From contig JAYFRL010000025.1 of the NCBI GenBank assembly GCA_034925905.1, positions 1 to 39,796 of the forward strand: a stretch of DNA of 39,796 nt. The letters are read 5' to 3'. Source of the DNA: JAYFRL01 sp034925905 (GTDB taxonomy: Bacteria; Bacillota; Clostridia; Lachnospirales; Anaerotignaceae). This document shows positions 30,953-38,896 of the stretch, piece by piece. A program made the position numbers and the translations under genes. Below the pieces are notes generated by a model. That model was not told where the DNA came from. It did no database searches and saw only the letters and a list, made by a program, of their open reading frames with translations. The first letter of the stretch is position 1. Every line of letters begins with the position of its first letter.

Positions 30953-31714
30953 ATGTTTAGATTTGACAACAGAGTTGCTATTGTAACCGGAAGCGGTTCA
31001 AAAAGAGGGATAGGCCGTGCAACGGCAATGGCCTTATCGGAGCAGGGAGCTTCTTTAGTTATAGCTGATATGTCTGAAGAAGGAGTAAAGGAAACTGTTA
31101 AGGCAATAAAGGAAAAAGGCGGCAAGGCTGTAGGTGTTGCTGTAGACGTAAGAAATGAGGAATCTGTTGCGAACATGGTTAAAACAGCAATAGATACCTA
31201 CGGGAAAATAGACATACTCGTAAACAATGCCGGAATATCACAAAAACTTTCTGTTGCTGATATGCAGCTTTCAGACATGAAGAGGATATTTGATGTCAAT
31301 ATTTTTGGTCTTTTTCTTTGCACAAAGGCAGTGCTTCCTTATTTGAAAGCAAACCACTATGGGAGAATAGTGAGCCTTTCTTCTGCAGCAGGGAAAAGAG
31401 GCGGCGGATTTTTAGGCGGACCTCATTATTCGGCTTCAAAAGCAGCGGTGTTAGGCTTCTCCAAAAATCTGGCAAGAGAAGTTGCCGCAGACGGAATAAC
31501 GGTAAATTGTGTTGCTCCGGGACTTATATTTACAGATATGAACAGCACAGCTCTTTCAGATGAAGAGGTTAAAAATATAGTTGCAACAATTCCTATAGGA
31601 CGCAGAGGTCGGGTTGAGGAAGTTGCAGCCGCTATAACATTCCTTGCTTCGGAAGAAGCTTCATTTATAACGGGTGAGGATATAGACATAAACGGCGGCT
31701 CACATATGGATTGA
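30953..31714 (+). CDS. Short-chain dehydrogenase/reductase, first of a tandem pair
   Basis: A 253-residue classical SDR with the NAD(P)-binding motif TGSGSKRGIG near the N-terminus, the structural NNAG motif, catalytic Ser in SLSSAAGK and the YSASK active-site pair. Acidic residues after beta-strand 2 (IADMSEEG) suggest NAD rather than NADP. It is FabG-like in length, but no fatty acid synthesis genes are near. As first gene behind the sigma-54 promoter, with a TRAP transporter downstream, it probably oxidises or reduces a hydroxy acid, polyol or similar imported compound. The ribosome binding site is GGAGGG. Confidence 0.93.
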   Translation: MFRFDNRVAIVTGSGSKRGIGRATAMALSEQGASLVIADMSEEGVKETVKAIKEKGGKAVGVAVDVRNEESVANMVKTAIDTYGKIDILVNNAGISQKLSVADMQLSDMKRIFDVNIFGLFLCTKAVLPYLKANHYGRIVSLSSAAGKRGGGFLGGPHYSASKAAVLGFSKNLAREVAADGITVNCVAPGLIFTDMNSTALSDEEVKNIVATIPIGRRGRVEEVAAAITFLASEEASFITGEDIDINGGSHMD

Positions 31715-31767
31715 TCCTTATTTAGGCCGGACAAAATCTTATTACTTTAATGATAAGGAGGGATAAG

Positions 31768-32526
31768 ATGATAAATCTGAAAGGTAAAGTGGCTATAGTT
31801 ACCGGAAGCGGTTCAAAAAGAGGAATAGGCAGGGCAACTGCAATTCGCCTGGCCCAGCAGGGAGCTGCTGTTGTTGTTGCAGATATGAATGAAGAAGGGA
31901 TAAAAGACACTGTTTCGGAAATAAAAGCAAAAAATGAAGAAGCCTTCGGCGTTTTTTTAGATGTTACAGACAGTGTTTCTCCGAAAGAAATGGCATTAAG
32001 AGTCATTAAAGAATACGGGCATATAGACATACTTGTGAATAATGCGGGGATATCACAGAAGCTTTCGGTCGATGATATGGAAGTTGAAGATATGATAAGG
32101 ATATTTTCCGTGAATGTTTTCGGACTTTTTAGGTGTGTTAAAGCAGTTCTTCCTTATATGAGGGCTCAAAAATACGGAAGGATAATAAATGTTTCTTCTC
32201 TTGCCGGGAAATCAGGGCTTAGTTATTTTGGAGGAGTACATTATGCCGCTTCAAAAGCAGCGGTTCTTGGCTTTTCAAAAGCTTTAGTTAAAGAAGTTGT
32301 GAAGGATGGGATAACTGTAAACTGTGTATGCCCAGGGCTTATAGACACCGATATATGGAAAAGTCTTTCTAAAGATGCTGCCGATATGGTTGTAAAGTCT
32401 TTGCTCATGGGGCGACCGGGAAAAACAGATGAAATATCCGCAACCATAGCGTTTCTTGTGTCCGAAGAAGCTTCATATATAACGGGCGAGGATATAGATG
32501 TAAATGGCGGGGCATATATGGATTGA
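31768..32526 (+). CDS. Short-chain dehydrogenase/reductase, second of a tandem pair
   Basis: A 252-residue paralogue of the preceding gene, alignable from end to end (TGSGSKRGIGRATAIRLAQQGAAVVVADM, NNAGISQKLSVDDM, YAASK, ITGEDIDVNGGAYMD). The catalytic Ser is in NVSSLAGKSG and the Tyr-Lys pair in HYAASKAA. Differences cluster in the substrate region after YxxxK (IDTDIWKSLSKDAAD versus IFTDMNSTALSDEEV). This suggests the two enzymes handle different stereoisomers or successive intermediates. The ATG at 31768 follows AAGGAGGG; the longer frame starting at 31750 lacks this spacing. Confidence 0.93.
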   Translation: MINLKGKVAIVTGSGSKRGIGRATAIRLAQQGAAVVVADMNEEGIKDTVSEIKAKNEEAFGVFLDVTDSVSPKEMALRVIKEYGHIDILVNNAGISQKLSVDDMEVEDMIRIFSVNVFGLFRCVKAVLPYMRAQKYGRIINVSSLAGKSGLSYFGGVHYAASKAAVLGFSKALVKEVVKDGITVNCVCPGLIDTDIWKSLSKDAADMVVKSLLMGRPGKTDEISATIAFLVSEEASYITGEDIDVNGGAYMD

Positions 32527-32567
32527 TAAAAAACAATTTATTTAAGGAGATTAAGGAGGAAAGTCAA

Positions 32568-33629
32568 ATGAAAAAGGTTTTATCGGTATTATTAATTGCA
32601 GCTATTGCAATTTCAATGCTTGCAGGCTGCAGCAGCAAAAAAGAAAGCGCATCAACCCCTCAAGCGGGAACGGAAACGACCAAAACCGAAACAAGCGAAG
32701 CTACAAAGGATCCCCTTTCGTTTAAGCTTACTGTAACAGGAACGGAAATAGCTATTGATACGCTTATGGGGCAAAAATTTGCAGAACTTGTTTCAGAAGC
32801 TACGGATGGACAAATTGAAGTTACTGTTTATCCGAACGACCAGCTGGCAGGCGGAAACCAGACAAAAGGAATTGAAATGCTTGGACAGGGCATTGCCGAT
32901 TTCGGTATCTATGGAATAAGCACTCTTGCAATACTTGACAAAAGAGTTGCAGTTGCAAACCTTCCTTATTTGTTTGCTGATTATGCCGATGCAAACAGCA
33001 TATTTGATTCAACCGGCGGGGAATTTATGGAAAAAGTTTTTGCAGATGTAGATCTTGTATATCTTGGCAATGCACATAACTCATTCCGCCAAATTTCCAA
33101 TAATAAGCATACCGTTAAGACTCCTGATGATATTAAAGGCCTTAAAATCCGTATTCCGGGTGGTCAGATTTTCCTTGATATCTGGAAAGCTTTTGGAGCC
33201 GACCCGATAACAATGAGCTGGAGCGAAGTTTTCACGGCTCTGCAGCAGGGAACTATAGATGGACAGGACAATGGGCCTAAGGCTTCGGATTCAAACAGCA
33301 TCTATGAGGTTAACAAATTTTATACTGTATTTAACTATATGTACGACGGATATCCCCTTATTATGAGCAAAAAGGCATGGGATAAGCTTGATGCAGACCA
33401 ACAAGCCATAATTAAAGAATGTGCAACGGAAGCTATTGCATGGGCAAGAAACGAAATTGAAACAAACGATGAAAAGATACTTCAAAAATTTGCAGACGAG
33501 TATAATGTTGAGGTAACATACCTTACAGCTGAAGAGCAGGAACCGTTTAAAGCTTTGGTTGCTCCTATAGTTGAGGAATATAAGGGTGTTTATGGCGAAG
33601 AAGCCTGTAAAGCATTTGGGGTTGAATGA
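32568..33629 (+). CDS. dctP: TRAP transporter solute-binding lipoprotein (DctP type)
   Basis: A 353-residue extracytoplasmic binding protein. A lipoprotein signal (MKKVLSVLLIAAIAISMLAGC, lipobox LAGC) is followed by a Thr/Glu/Ser-rich linker and a DctP-fold domain. KGLKIRIPGGQ carries the conserved Arg that salt-bridges the carboxylate of the ligand, and MSWSEVFTALQQGTIDGQDNGP is a family signature. It captures an organic acid for the DctQM membrane subunits encoded next. The ATG at 32568 follows AAGGAGG. Confidence 0.95.
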   Translation: MKKVLSVLLIAAIAISMLAGCSSKKESASTPQAGTETTKTETSEATKDPLSFKLTVTGTEIAIDTLMGQKFAELVSEATDGQIEVTVYPNDQLAGGNQTKGIEMLGQGIADFGIYGISTLAILDKRVAVANLPYLFADYADANSIFDSTGGEFMEKVFADVDLVYLGNAHNSFRQISNNKHTVKTPDDIKGLKIRIPGGQIFLDIWKAFGADPITMSWSEVFTALQQGTIDGQDNGPKASDSNSIYEVNKFYTVFNYMYDGYPLIMSKKAWDKLDADQQAIIKECATEAIAWARNEIETNDEKILQKFADEYNVEVTYLTAEEQEPFKALVAPIVEEYKGVYGEEACKAFGVE

Positions 33630-33665
33630 TATAGCCTATACATAAGAATTGTTTTGAATTATTGG

Positions 33666-33702
33666 CATATCCCCGGCTGCGTCAGTCTATACCGGGGGTA
33701 TG
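33666..33702 (+). other. Intercistronic hairpin between dctP and dctQ
   Basis: CATATCCCCGG and CCGGGGGTATG form an 11-bp stem (one G-U) with a 15-base loop, not followed by a U-run. Such a hairpin could protect the dctP transcript from 3' decay and raise binding protein over membrane subunits. Confidence 0.6.
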
Positions 33703-33736
33703 TCTCTTTGATAAGAAATAAATGAGGGGGAGAACT

Positions 33737-34225
33737 ATGAAAAAGCTGAAAAACTTGGGAAGTATCGAAGAGTTTGTTTCTGCCGTTCTTGTTGTTGTTA
33801 TGACCACGTTGACGGTAGTAAACGTATTTTCAAGATATGTTTTGAAAGCATCTATATCATTCACAGATGAATTTACGGTATTGTTTTTTGTCCTGTTGAG
33901 TCTTATGGGTGCTGCAATTGCGACAAAAAGGAAAGCTCATTTGAGCTTAAGTATTATAACCGAATTTATACCTCCGAAATATCATAAGTGGATAGAACTC
34001 TACGGGTCTATACTTGGGGCGATATTTTGTATTATAGCTGTATATTACGGAGTCCTTATGGTTATGGACGAATATGCCGGAAAGCAGGTAACTATAGGAA
34101 TGGGATGGCCCGAATGGATATTTGGCTCATTTGTTCCAATAGGCTGTGCTTTTATAGCTTTTAGATTTATCCAAACAGGAATAAAAGCAATCTTTCCTAA
34201 AAAAGAGGAGGGCGAGAATAAATGA
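33737..34225 (+). CDS. dctQ: TRAP transporter small membrane subunit (DctQ type)
   Basis: A 162-residue protein with four predicted membrane helices (about 14-36, 47-67, 88-110 and 130-150) and the DctQ features SFTDEFTVLFFVLLSLMGAA and KAHLSL. It pairs with DctM to form the sodium- or proton-driven transporter. The ATG at 33737 follows GAGGGGGAG, and the stop overlaps the dctM start (ATGA). Confidence 0.93.
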   Translation: MKKLKNLGSIEEFVSAVLVVVMTTLTVVNVFSRYVLKASISFTDEFTVLFFVLLSLMGAAIATKRKAHLSLSIITEFIPPKYHKWIELYGSILGAIFCIIAVYYGVLMVMDEYAGKQVTIGMGWPEWIFGSFVPIGCAFIAFRFIQTGIKAIFPKKEEGENK

Positions 34226-35502
34226 CTTCAATTTTATTATTTGGGCTTTTTGCTTTTTTCCTTGTTACAAATGTTCCGATTGCCATTGCTCTTGGAATAT
34301 CAGCAGTTGTAATATTAAAAATTACAGGTATCGATATGCTTATGATACCATCAAATATATATTCGGCAACAAGCAAGTTTGCCCTTCTTGCCGTCCCATA
34401 TTTTATATTAGCAGGAAATATAATGGAAAAAACAGGCATATCCCGCAAGCTTATAAACTTTGCTGAATCTCTTGTAGGTCATAAAAGAGGCGGGCTTGCC
34501 CTTGTGTGTGTAATAGTTTCGTGTTTTTTTGCCGCTATTTCAGGCTCGGGACCTGCAACGGTTGCAGCTTTGGGGCTTATAATTATACCGGCTATGGTTG
34601 AAAACGGATACAAGAGAGGTTTTTCTTCCGCTCTTATGGCGACAGCCGGAGGAATAGGAATAATCATACCTCCGTCGATAACATTTGTTATATATGGCTC
34701 AATAGCAAATGTTTCTATCGGAGAGCTTTTTATGGCTGGAGTTTTTCCGGGGCTTATAGTCGGAATCAGCCTTGCTGTGGTTTCGCTTTGGACAACAAGA
34801 CATGATGATCTTAAAAAGCTTCCTAAGGCTTCCGCAAAAGAAAGATGGAAAGCTTTTAAAGATGCTTTTTGGGGACTTATGATGCCTGTTATAATCCTTG
34901 GAGGAATTTACGGCGGAATATTTACACCTACGGAAGCTGCCGCTGTTTCAGCAGCTTATGGATTTATAGTGGGGCTTTTCATATATAGGACTATAAAGCT
35001 TAAAGAATTCTACCAGATACTTGTTGATTCAGCTGCTCAAACGGCGGTAGTTATGTTTATCATGGCGACAGCTTGCCTGTTTGCATGGATAATGACTGTT
35101 GAAGGTATAGCCACGGCGGCTTCAAATGCATTTATAACAATTTCAAACGGGAATAAATATACGTTCCTTTTCCTCTTAAACATATTGCTTTTGCTTGCGG
35201 GCTGCGTATTGGATACAAGCTCGGCACTTTATATTTTCGCACCGATATATATTTCCGTTGGAAGAGCTTTAGGGGTAGACCTTATACATCTTGGGGTTAT
35301 ATCAATAGTAAACCTTGCTATAGGTCTTGTAACTCCTCCTGTTGGAGTTAATCTTTATATGGCTTGCGGAATAGGAAAGGTAAATATGAAAGAAATATCA
35401 AAGAGTGTCGTTCCTATACTTATAGGCGCCATAATAGCTTTATTTATAATTACATACATACCTCAGATATCCTTGTTCCTTCCGAGCCTTATGAAAAAAT
35501 AA
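34222..35502 (+). CDS. dctM: TRAP transporter large membrane subunit (DctM type)
   Basis: A 426-residue transport subunit with about 12 membrane segments. Family motifs include VPIAIALGISAVV, VPYFILAGNIMEKTGIS, SGSGPATVAALG, GGIGIIIPPSITFVIYG, GIFTPTEAAAVSAAYG and LVTPPVGVNLYMACGIG. It forms the elevator-type permease of the TRAP system. Translationally coupled to dctQ. It is the last gene of the sigma-54-controlled operon. No strong terminator is visible after it. Confidence 0.96.
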   Translation: MTSILLFGLFAFFLVTNVPIAIALGISAVVILKITGIDMLMIPSNIYSATSKFALLAVPYFILAGNIMEKTGISRKLINFAESLVGHKRGGLALVCVIVSCFFAAISGSGPATVAALGLIIIPAMVENGYKRGFSSALMATAGGIGIIIPPSITFVIYGSIANVSIGELFMAGVFPGLIVGISLAVVSLWTTRHDDLKKLPKASAKERWKAFKDAFWGLMMPVIILGGIYGGIFTPTEAAAVSAAYGFIVGLFIYRTIKLKEFYQILVDSAAQTAVVMFIMATACLFAWIMTVEGIATAASNAFITISNGNKYTFLFLLNILLLLAGCVLDTSSALYIFAPIYISVGRALGVDLIHLGVISIVNLAIGLVTPPVGVNLYMACGIGKVNMKEISKSVVPILIGAIIALFIITYIPQISLFLPSLMKK

Positions 35503-35859
35503 TTTTAAGACCAGGAATATTTTAACTTAAGCCTTCTCATTTATAAGATATTTTAAAAAATACCGCTTGCCGAATATACTTATAAAAGCATAAATCCAAG
35601 GAGAAAATTTGCCGGGTTATAAGCTTTTAAGGTATAATTACGGTTGGGCGGTATTTTGCTTTATACAACAGATTGTATTATTTTTCCCTAAAAAAACTAA
35701 GTGTTGTGTCAAACTGTGCCGAAACATAGATTACGATTTTTGCTTTGAGTTATTGCAATATGAAAATTCATATATTATAATCTATCTAAATAGTAAATTA
35801 TTTCCAATTTTGGAAATTAAGTGCTAATTTAAAAAACTAATATAATATATGGAGGGATT
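35503..35859. other. Intergenic region upstream of spo0A
   Basis: An AT-rich gap of 357 bases. A perfect-arm palindrome ATTTCCAA-TT-TTGGAAAT (35800-35817) lies about 45 bp before the spo0A start, and TATAAT-like sequence occurs near 35842. TTTATAAG/CTTATAAA forms a loose inverted repeat (about 35540-35586). A TTG-initiated frame (35609-35827, 72 codons) has AAGGAG five bases upstream, but its product has no recognisable features and is probably not a gene. Confidence 0.5.
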
Positions 35860-36657
35860 ATGTTGGGTCAAAACAGAATAAAGATACTTGTAGCGGATGA
35901 TAATAAGGATTTTTGCGATGTTTTAAGCAGTTATCTTGGAAAACAGGAAGATATGGAAGTTGCTGCTGTTGCATATGACGGTATTGAAGCTTATAACAAA
36001 ATCAACGAAATAAAGCCGGATGTTGCAATTATAGACGGAATAATGCCGCGTTTAGACGGGCTTGGGCTTCTGGAAAAGCTTGGACGCGAAAGCTCCGTGA
36101 GACCCATATGCATAATGCTTTCTGCAATAAGCAGGGATAAAATTACACAAAGGGCATTTGAGCTTGGAGCGGATTACTTTATGGTGAAGCCTTTTGATAT
36201 GGATTCCTTGAGCAACAGGATACGCCAGCTTAAATTTGATAAAAACCAGACAAAACCCAACGCGTTTATAGAATTTTCCAAGGAAAAGCCTTCAAACCCG
36301 GCTCTGGACCTTGAAACAAAGGTTACAAATATTCTTCATGAGGTTGGAGTTCCCGCACATATAAGAGGATACCATTATATGAGGGAAGCCATAATAATGT
36401 CTGTTAACGATATGGATGTATTAAACTACATAACCAAGGAGCTTTACCCCTCTATAGCTAAAAAATGCAACACAACCCCATCGCGCGTGGAACGTGCCAT
36501 CCGCCACGCAATAGAAGTTGCGTGGAACAGAGGTAAGATAGACGCAATCGACGAGCTTTTCGGCTACACGATTAATAACCACAAGGGCAAACCAACAAAC
36601 AGCGAGTTTATCGCGCTTATTGCGGATAGGCTGAGGTTGGAGCAAAAGGCAAGCTGA
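35860..36657 (+). CDS. spo0A: Sporulation master regulator Spo0A
   Basis: A 265-residue response regulator. The receiver domain (about 6-125) has the acidic pocket VADDNKDF, phospho-acceptor Asp in IIDGIMPR, and MVKPFD. The C-terminal Spo0A-specific DNA-binding domain includes HEVGVPAHIRGYHYMREAI, TPSRVERAIRHAIEVAWNRG (recognition helix) and NSEFIALIADRLRLE. It starts sporulation once phosphorylated. The ATG at 35860 has GGAGGG at short spacing. SpoIVB, the usual upstream neighbour, is absent, so the locus is rearranged compared with Bacillus and Clostridium. Confidence 0.97.
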   Translation: MLGQNRIKILVADDNKDFCDVLSSYLGKQEDMEVAAVAYDGIEAYNKINEIKPDVAIIDGIMPRLDGLGLLEKLGRESSVRPICIMLSAISRDKITQRAFELGADYFMVKPFDMDSLSNRIRQLKFDKNQTKPNAFIEFSKEKPSNPALDLETKVTNILHEVGVPAHIRGYHYMREAIIMSVNDMDVLNYITKELYPSIAKKCNTTPSRVERAIRHAIEVAWNRGKIDAIDELFGYTINNHKGKPTNSEFIALIADRLRLEQKAS

Positions 36658-36702
36658 AGGAAGACTTATATTAAATTTTTTCTTATTTTTTACAACTGGC
36701 AC

Positions 36703-36730
36703 TTGAAAAAAATGCTATCGGTGCTATAAT
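36703..36730 (+). promoter_or_regulatory. Sigma-A promoter of the thiT operon
   Basis: TTGAAA (36703-36708) and TATAAT (36725-36730) are 16 bases apart, directly ahead of the TPP riboswitch. Confidence 0.75.
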
Positions 36731-36748
36731 TTATATATACATAAAAAC

Positions 36749-36885
36749 GTGGGAGCTTTAAAAGGCTGAGAAAAGCAAGACGCTTTAACCATTTAACCTG
36801 ATTCGGATAATGCCGACGTAGGGAGTTTCAAATAAAGGTGATTAAGCATAAGCTCCCGTATTTTTCCGGGAGCTTTTAGTTTTTA
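36749..36885 (+). ncRNA. TPP riboswitch with downstream terminator
   Basis: The aptamer (about 36749-36826) has the thi-box signatures AAAGGCTGAGA and ACCTGATTCGGATAATGCC, then GACGTAGGGAG. An intrinsic terminator follows: AGCTCCCG (36851-36858) pairs with CGGGAGCT (36867-36874), then TTTTAGTTTTT. The terminator's 5' arm can also pair with GGGAGCTT at the base of the aptamer (36751-36758), giving a simple switch. TPP binding should favour termination and lower thiT expression. Confidence 0.95.
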
Positions 36886-36913
36886 TGTAAATAAGAATTA
36901 AGGAGTTGTTCAT

Positions 36914-37480
36914 ATGAACACAAGCTATTCAAAAACACGTATAATGATTGAATGTGCCATAATGATAGCAATAGGCACAATACTTGCCCAAATCCAGATA
37001 CTTAAAATGCCAATGGGCGGAACGGTAACTTTAGCGAGCATGCTTCCTTTTATAGTTGTTTCATATCGCCACGGCGTTAAATGGGGGCTTATCACAGGCT
37101 TCACAAACAGCCTGCTTCAGATGCTTTTAGGCGGAATATATCCTCCTCCTGCGGGAACGGCTGTTGCCTTTGTTGGGATGATTCTTTTGGACTATGTTTT
37201 GGCCTATACGGTAAGCGGTTTTGCGGTTGTTTTCGGCAAGCCGTTTAAAAACGACTATGCAAAGATAGCCATAGGCACGACAACAGTCTGCGTATTGAGG
37301 TTTTTATGCAGCTTTCTTTCGGGTATTTTGCTTTGGGGTTCTTATGCGCCAGAGGGCATGAATGTTGCGGTATACTCACTTATATATAACGGAACGTATA
37401 TGCTTCCCGAATGCCTTATCACGGCTGCCGTAGCTCTTGTTTTATATAAAATTTATCCTGCACTTTATTCGGTAAAATAA
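36914..37480 (+). CDS. thiT: Thiamin ECF transporter substrate-binding subunit
   Basis: A 188-residue membrane protein with about six helices, the S-component ThiT (YuaJ) of an energy-coupling factor transporter. Typical segments are PMGGTVTLASMLPFIVVSYRHGVKWGL and GGIYPPPAGTAVAFVGMILLDYVLAY, which include thiamin-contacting Trp, Tyr and His positions of the family. It needs the shared EcfA1A2T module encoded elsewhere. Control by the preceding TPP riboswitch confirms the role. The ribosome binding site is AAGGAG. Confidence 0.96.
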   Translation: MNTSYSKTRIMIECAIMIAIGTILAQIQILKMPMGGTVTLASMLPFIVVSYRHGVKWGLITGFTNSLLQMLLGGIYPPPAGTAVAFVGMILLDYVLAYTVSGFAVVFGKPFKNDYAKIAIGTTTVCVLRFLCSFLSGILLWGSYAPEGMNVAVYSLIYNGTYMLPECLITAAVALVLYKIYPALYSVK

Positions 37481-37490
37481 GGAGTGGCTC

Positions 37491-37919
37491 ATGAACATAC
37501 TTGTAAGCGCTTGTCTTTTAGGTATAAACTGCCGTTATAACGGAGTTGTAATTGAAGATCCTAAAGTAAAAAGCTTAAAGGATAAATATGGGATTATCCC
37601 AGTATGCCCCGAAATGCTTGGGGGTTTTGCCACACTCAGAGAGCCTTCGGAGATAAAAGACGGCAGGGTTTTTACATGTTCAGGTAAAGATGTTACTATG
37701 GGTTTTATACACGGGGCGCAGGAAACCTTAACCCTTGCAAAGCTTAATTGCTGTGAGATTGCGGTGTTTAAAGAAAGAAGCCCATCCTGCGGTTGCAAAA
37801 AGATATACGACGGTAGTTTTTCAGGGGAAATTATAGACGGAAACGGAATTGCGGCGGGTCTGCTTTTGGAAAATGGTATAAATGTTATCGGAGAATCGGA
37901 AGCAGGGGAGCTTTTATAA
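37491..37919 (+). CDS. DUF523 family protein
   Basis: A 142-residue protein of the DUF523 family, function unknown. It is Cys-rich with conserved groups SACLLGINCRYNG, VCPEMLGGF and KERSPSCGCKKIYDG. These suggest metal or Fe-S binding (inference). It follows thiT after ten bases with its own AAGGAG site, so it is under TPP control too unless a hidden promoter exists. That makes a link with thiamin worth testing. Confidence 0.9.
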   Translation: MNILVSACLLGINCRYNGVVIEDPKVKSLKDKYGIIPVCPEMLGGFATLREPSEIKDGRVFTCSGKDVTMGFIHGAQETLTLAKLNCCEIAVFKERSPSCGCKKIYDGSFSGEIIDGNGIAAGLLLENGINVIGESEAGELL

Positions 37920-37922
37920 AGT

Positions 37923-37965
37923 AAAAACAAAAGAACACGGCTGATAGCCGTGTTCTTTTGTTTTT
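37923..37965 (+). terminator. Intrinsic terminator after the thiT-DUF523 operon
   Basis: A perfect 20-bp stem runs from AAAAACAAAAGAACACGGCT to its complement around GAT and ends in five T. Confidence 0.95.
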
Positions 37966-38037
37966 AAGTTTTTATATGAATAATATCTGCCGTATATGGG
38001 AAATACTAGTTTCAAATCAAAGGAAGGAGATATAAAA

Positions 38038-38490
38038 ATGTTAACTCAAAAGGAAAGTGGTTTGCTTAAGGATTTAAAAGGGGAAGAGGAGCTTTGCATA
38101 GAAAAATACGGAAAGTATGCAAAGGATGCCAGCAACCCAAAGCTTAAAGAGCTTATGGAAACTATAAAGAAAAAAGAAGAAACCCATCTTGACACAATAA
38201 ATAAAATCATGAACGGGGATGTTCCCGTTGTTTCGGCTTCAGGCAAGCCCCAGGAGCCGAAGCAGGAGGCTGGGAGGTATACAAATGGAAGTCCTGAATA
38301 TAACAACGATAAATATATATGCTCCGACGCGCTTTCAACGGAAAAGCATGTTTCGTCTGTGTATAATACCAGCATATTTGAATTTAAAGATATGCAGATA
38401 CGAAACAATTTAAACCATATACAAAAAGAAGAACAGGAACATGGCGAGATGATATATAACTACATGGCCCAAAACGGAATGTATAACTGA
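38038..38490 (+). CDS. CotF-like spore coat / ferritin-like protein
   Basis: A 150-residue protein resembling the CotF/ferritin-like spore coat family of Clostridia. Long helices (LLKDLKGEEELCIEKYGKYA, KKKEETHLDTINKIMNG) and a C-terminal part (DALSTEKHVSSVYNTSIFEF, HIQKEEQEHGEMIYNYM) carry spaced Glu and His residues typical of the ferritin-like four-helix fold. The ATG at 38038 has AAGGAGATA upstream; the longer frame starting at 37996 does not. It is probably a spore or late stationary protein. The IS3 element begins 36 bp after its stop. Confidence 0.75.
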   Translation: MLTQKESGLLKDLKGEEELCIEKYGKYAKDASNPKLKELMETIKKKEETHLDTINKIMNGDVPVVSASGKPQEPKQEAGRYTNGSPEYNNDKYICSDALSTEKHVSSVYNTSIFEFKDMQIRNNLNHIQKEEQEHGEMIYNYMAQNGMYN

Positions 38491-38605
38491 TAATTACAAG
38501 CTTTAATTATTAAGCACTCTAAAATGTGCACCGCACCAGGCAAAATGGACATTGAAGAAAAAAGCCTCTTGTCGTAGGATAGAAACTACGACAGGAGGTT
38601 TTCAT

Positions 38606-38896
38606 ATGTCAGGAAGAAAAGGCATGGGACATTATAGTAAAGAAATGAGAGAACAGATCATACGAGAGAACAAGAACGGCATGAGCGTCAAAGCGCTCAG
38701 TAAGCAGTATGGAATAAGCCGATATGCAATCCAAAGTTGGTGCGGGCTACGCCCCGAAGTGGAGTTGCGTCATAGCACGCCATTACCAAAAGGCAGGCCA
38801 ACCAAGAACGCTATGAATACAGACCAGCTAATAAACCGGCTCAGAATGGAAAATGAATTACTGCGGGATTTTCTGCACGCCATTGGAAGGAAGTGA
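38606..38896 (+). CDS. IS3-family transposase OrfA
   Basis: A 96-residue helix-turn-helix protein (YSKEMREQIIRENKNGMSVKALSKQYGISRYAIQSWCG) with a C-terminal leucine-zipper-like helix (TDQLINRLRMENELLRDFL). It binds the element ends. The start at 38606 has AGGAGG upstream. Its stop overlaps the OrfB start (GTGA), so OrfB is probably made by translational coupling, possibly besides a programmed frameshift. Confidence 0.93.
   Translation: MSGRKGMGHYSKEMREQIIRENKNGMSVKALSKQYGISRYAIQSWCGLRPEVELRHSTPLPKGRPTKNAMNTDQLINRLRMENELLRDFLHAIGRK

Noticed and set aside
35609..35827. TTG-initiated 72-codon frame with an AAGGAG site
   Set aside because: The product has no recognisable domain or signal and its AT-rich composition looks like intergenic sequence. 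One good ribosome binding site in such DNA is expected by chance.
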